DNA from: Hybos culiciformis
Lineage: Eukaryota > Arthropoda > Insecta > Diptera > Hybotidae
Direction: 5' to 3'
NCBI GenBank assembly: GCA_964007475.1
Contig: OZ023273.1
Location: 144,619,308-144,683,307 of the forward strand
DNA: 64,000 bases
Program-made: the position numbers and the translations under genes
Notes under the pieces: generated by a model
Seen by the model: only the letters and a program-made list of their open reading frames with translations
Databases searched by the model: none
Told to the model about the DNA's origin: nothing
Part shown: piece by piece, positions 59,777 through 64,000 of the stretch
Position numbering within the stretch: position 1 is the first letter of the stretch
How the letters are laid out: the number at the start of each line of letters is the position of its first letter

Positions 59777-62744
59777 AAAAAAAAATGAAAAACCATTAAA
59801 ACGTTTACTATTCATCTGTACATAACCAAATAGACAAATTTTATCAATCTGTAGGCAATTCGTTATGTAATGGAATTACAAAACAAATATATATGTAAAA
59901 AGACTGTTTTCAGTATATATACTATAATTTTATACTATCTTTGTTAGTTTTATGAAATTAATCTTCTCATTTAATTTTAATGGTCTTAGTTTTAGTTCAA
60001 TTTCAGTTTACATTATATGTGCTCGATATAACTTATATATATTTGGAAATATTTATTTTTAAATTTAAAAATAATAATACTCATAATAGAAATTTTTATT
60101 TTTCTTTTTTATAAAACTTCATAGATTAATCCTCAGAAGTTAAAATATGATTAATGAATTTTCTTCGCTAAAAGTTTAAAACTTTTTACACTCGCTTATA
60201 ATAGAATATTTTCTGTAGAAAAAAAAGATTAAAAAAAATAATATCTTTGATCAGTGTTGCAATTTTTAAAAAATTCATTTTATATATTTTTTATTTTTAT
60301 TTTTCATAGAAATATTTTTACTAAACACCACTACTATTCATGGTTCCTATTTGGCAAAAAAAAAATTTTTGAAACGAAAAATCTTGAAAATTTTTTTTGT
60401 TAAAGGTGGATGAACGAACGCGAAATATTTTCAACATTTTCTATAAAATACAATATTTCACTATTTTATTTATTTATTTATTTATTTATTTATTCTTTTT
60501 TCCCAATTTTCTCAGAATATTTATTCCCAAAAGTTTTCATTTTCTATATACATAGGTATAATAAATATTTTTTCTATATTACGATTATTCTGCCACAAAA
60601 TATTTAGTAATAAAAAAGGGAAAATTGAAAATATTTTTTAATGCTGTATTTTTATAATAATACTGTATTTAGCAAAAAAAAAACGAAGCAAAAAAAAAAG
60701 AGAAAATGTACAAAATAAAAATAAAAAAATACTCCAGATTGTATTCAAACGGATATAATACTTCATCCTTGCAATCCTTGTAATCAGAGGAAAAAAAAAA
60801 TGTAGTAGAAGTCCTTGAAAGATACGAAAAAAAAAAGAATTCTTCTTTCCCACTTAAAAATTCCATTGCTAAAATTTTATTTAAGTTCACAAAACTTCAT
60901 AAAAAAAAATTTAGATAAAACTATTAGATTGGGTTCTTATGACATGTATTGAAGAAGATAACAAATATTTTATTTGACGTGAAACCTAATAGAGTACTAT
61001 TTCAAAATATGAGTTCGTGGACTTCAATATATAATCAATGTGAAGTTGTTAATTAATAGTATGGGTATATCTAAACTATCAGTCCCTTGGGAAAATAATA
61101 TTTTTATAAAATATATAATTTTAAATTTGGATTTATAAGTACATATATGCATATTATGTTTCACCGAAAAAATTCGAATATATAATGTCTAATGAAATAT
61201 ACAGCTGTTGTAGTTGATTTCAATATCAGAATAACTTGGACTATTAAAACTAACATAAGGATAACATACATATAATATTGAGAATTTAATTTAGTTTTAA
61301 CAAAATAAAATCCAAAAGAAAAAAAAAAACGCACAAAAATAAATATCCGCTTAATAACGTGGGTGATCGCCTTTTGGGTCATATTGGTCTTCTCATTGCA
61401 CTATCACGATTACTTCTTTCTTTGTGGGTGAGTGCGTTTCTAACAAAATATGAGCAAAAAAATTATTATGCATTAAGTATATGAATTATGGGGTGCAAGT
61501 TAGCAAAAAAGAAATTAATAATGAAATAACACAATTTGGTTTAATTTTAGTGCACATAGTTATTTTATGTAGTATTACTATTTGTGCTCATTTTTTGCCC
61601 TGATTTTCATTATAATTTTTTTTTCTTTGAAATTAGCTTGGAAAAATAATTATATTTATGACTAAGTTAGTCAAGAAAAATAAATGATTTTTTTTTGTGT
61701 TGGAAAGGGTGTATAAAAAAATGATTGAATATGGAAGTCAACTTCATTTAAAATTTAATTCAATGTTAAAACAGAGTAGTAGAGACTTGAAAGTCTTCTA
61801 AAATTAATATTTTTAAAGAAATTAAAATAAACTAAATTATATAATAGATGTTCTGTTTTTTTATGACTTCTAATTTTGTGCAGTACAGATAATAAAGCTT
61901 TACTACTACTTTTAATTTTGTTAATGATACTGCCGGCTGCCGCACCTATTTATCCAACTACATATTTATATCCCAGACATTTATTTTGAGGAGGTTCAAA
62001 GATATGTCCAGAACATCATTTATATTGTTCAGTTGTTTCGAAAATGTAACAAGTCAGGAAGTGCACAATTTTAATAAACGCTAAGAAATTATGAAATAAT
62101 GATAATGAAAATCGAGAAAGGAAAAAATAATGGAATGCGAATTACATATTAATAAAATGTTTTAAAAGTTTTTAAATGATTCAAATTTTTAATGCGGGTT
62201 CCGGGAGTTTTTATTTTAATGTACATTTTCACATGCAGGGATATTACAATAAAAGGATGTTATATACAAGAAGTGCATGTACAAACGTAATATAATAGTT
62301 GATAGACAGATAATATATGGTATATAATTTTATAGATGAATCCAATTTTTTTAAATGTAACAGAATTACATTTTTTTTTTCATCAAAAAAGAAAGGACAA
62401 TGAAATAATAAAACTTGCACTTAAAGTTTTGTTTTTTTTTTTCAGTTTTATTTTCTAAATGTAGTTTTTCTCCTAACATTGAATGTCAAAATTTTTATGT
62501 TGATCCATCTATTAAAAGATAAATGTAATTAATACTAAAGAAAAATATTTTCCATTATAATGTACAAGTTTCATTCGAAGATGATACAAAAGCAATGGAA
62601 TTTCAGAAAATATTTTTAAAAATACATTGTAAATTTGGTAAATTTTGGTTTAATTTTAAAAAAGAAAAAAAAATTTAAGATTGTCTTAATGGTGACAAAG
62701 ATATAACTAGATTTAAGATTGTATAGTCATTTTCATTCCCCTAG
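59777..62744. other. Mostly non-coding, A+T-rich
   Basis: A TTTA microsatellite lies at 60466-60494. Noted: overlapping open runs near 60910-61052 (+), one containing FDVKPNRVLFQNMSSWTSIY; and a possible last exon 61884-61989 (+) after TAATTTTGTGCAG reading KALLLLLILLMILPAAAPIY then a short tail and stop, resembling a secretory signal peptide cleaved after AAA. No first exon was found for it. Confidence 0.45.
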
Positions 62745-62814
62745 AACCAAAGATTGGTGATGGAGCAACGGTGCAAATAATTATGCTAGCGAATGATTTT
62801 ATTTTAATAATATT
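62745..62814 (+). CDS. Possible internal coding exon, function unknown
   Basis: Bounded by GTCATTTTCATTCCCCTAG, one of the best acceptors in the window, and a GTAAGA donor. The 70-nt segment is open in one frame as PKIGDGATVQIIMLANDF then ILII, entering in phase 1 and leaving in phase 2; unspliced it reaches TAA at the donor. The first 45 nt are far G+C-richer than the flanks, with no homopolymers. A second frame reads NQRLVMEQRCK then stop. No domain is recognised and no neighbouring exon could be linked in phase. What is seen is paired splice signals plus composition. Confidence 0.35.
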
Positions 62815-64000
62815 GTAAGAAAAGCAATAAAAATTAAAATGCAATTATTTTTTTAATTAGAAATATAAGTATATATACCTACCTACATGATATATATATA
62901 TTTTTTTTCTTGGAAAAATATTTATGTACGAAAATTTTAACTATAAAATACACATAATATATAAAATAATAATAGTAAAATTTAATCAATGAATAATATA
63001 TAGATATGTATGTATATATGTTTTAATTTTCTACATAATAATATCATTGACCCTAGGATTCTGAGTTATTAAAATTAAATAAAATTTCTCTCTTCCCTAT
63101 TATTCTTTTTTTTATATTAATTTCATTATTATTTCAAATATCTTGAGAAAAATATATAGAAATTACATTATGAGACTATATATAATATTATTTTTAACTC
63201 CAACCCTAATCCAAATGAAGTTCCATACTGGTAATGCGTAACAAGTTTTCTGGCGCCATTGAAGTTGTAAATTTGTTATTACTTTTTTGTTTTTTTTTTT
63301 TTTTTTTATTTTTGAAGAAGAAGTCAACAATATTATTTTTATATAGTGTGGACACTTAAAAATTTGACAATTTTAATTTAATTTAAATTTAAATAAAAAA
63401 GAATAATTATGCTGTGTGTGAGTAATTTTTATTAAATTTTATAATTTATTGTGAAAAATCTTTCGGGTTATTTTTAAAATAAATATAAAACAACAATTTA
63501 TTAAATAATAATGAAATAGAGATTTATGTACATATTTCAAAAAAAACAGCCATAGTAATAAAATAGAAATAGAAAAATATTATTCATAAAAATCATCATA
63601 GAAATTATAATATTATTGTAATATTTGCATTGTTTTTCTATCATGCTTATCGAACCAGCAATAAAAATTTAAAAAAGACTTTCACTTTCATTACACTATC
63701 TTTCTAATCTTATTCATCTTACACCTTTAACTTGCCTGCGTTGAATCTAAATTTGATATGATACTAATTTATCTCCTTTTGAAATAACATCCCATGAACT
63801 TTGTTCCAATGTTCTTTTTTTTTCTTTAATTTTAGAAGTAAAATTATTTTTAGTATTTTCATTTACGTTTTTTGTGATTTAAGTTAATTGTTTTAAAACT
63901 AAGTAAATTGAAACCAAATTTGAACTTTGTTCATGTAGCTTATGGTTAATTTTAACTTTTAACAAATAAGATTCCAAGTAAAGTAATAGATTAGATTTTG
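62815..64000. other. Non-coding, A+T-rich
   Basis: TA-rich tracts and an 18-base T run (63290-63307). An ATG frame at 63170-63241 reads MRLYIILFLTPTLIQMKFHT, like a secretory leader, followed by a GTAATG donor-like site; too short to call. No gene at the right edge. Confidence 0.5.

Overview
The window is very A+T-rich (about four-fifths by eye), full of long A and T runs, TA and ATT microsatellites, and small degraded DNA transposons. This is eukaryotic nuclear DNA, most likely from an arthropod or insect. The evidence is the hAT and PIF/Harbinger-type elements with correct target-site duplications, and tRNA-like RNA polymerase III box motifs inside a repeat. There are no operons, Shine-Dalgarno sites, rRNA genes, CRISPR arrays or prokaryotic gene layout. 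The species cannot be named from sequence alone.

No complete protein gene could be recognised. The longest open frames are about 100 codons. With this base composition roughly one codon in ten is a stop, so stop-free runs of about 40 codons are expected by the hundred and a few of 85-100 codons are expected by chance. Many long frames are only translated A or T runs. The stretch reads as intergenic DNA or as introns of a large gene.

The secure content is mobile DNA. From left to right: a hAT element with CGGTTACGG-rich ends and a perfect 8-bp duplication (2333-3201); a PIF/Harbinger-type MITE with TAA duplications and C tracts (11435-11789); two inverted copies of an asymmetric hairpin element (about 22728-23130 and 24641-25170) flanking a hAT-like MITE (24299-24551); a hAT MITE with a perfect 8-bp duplication (34349-34900); an 843-bp element with perfect 25-bp terminal inverted repeats and two opposed tRNA-like segments (39104-39946); a 310-bp TIR element with TA ends (56304-56613); and a hAT element (58917-59511) that still carries a readable remnant of the transposase C-terminal dimerisation domain on the minus strand, the only protein family recognised.

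Between these lie short islands of higher G+C with open frames, some bounded by good splice signals, for example 22545-22616, 33409-33456, 41855-41961, 49965-50126, 59609-59776 and 62745-62814 (+) and 30195-30310 (-). They are listed at low confidence as possible exons or decayed genes. They were picked by eye from both strands, so chance is a serious alternative and no function is assigned.
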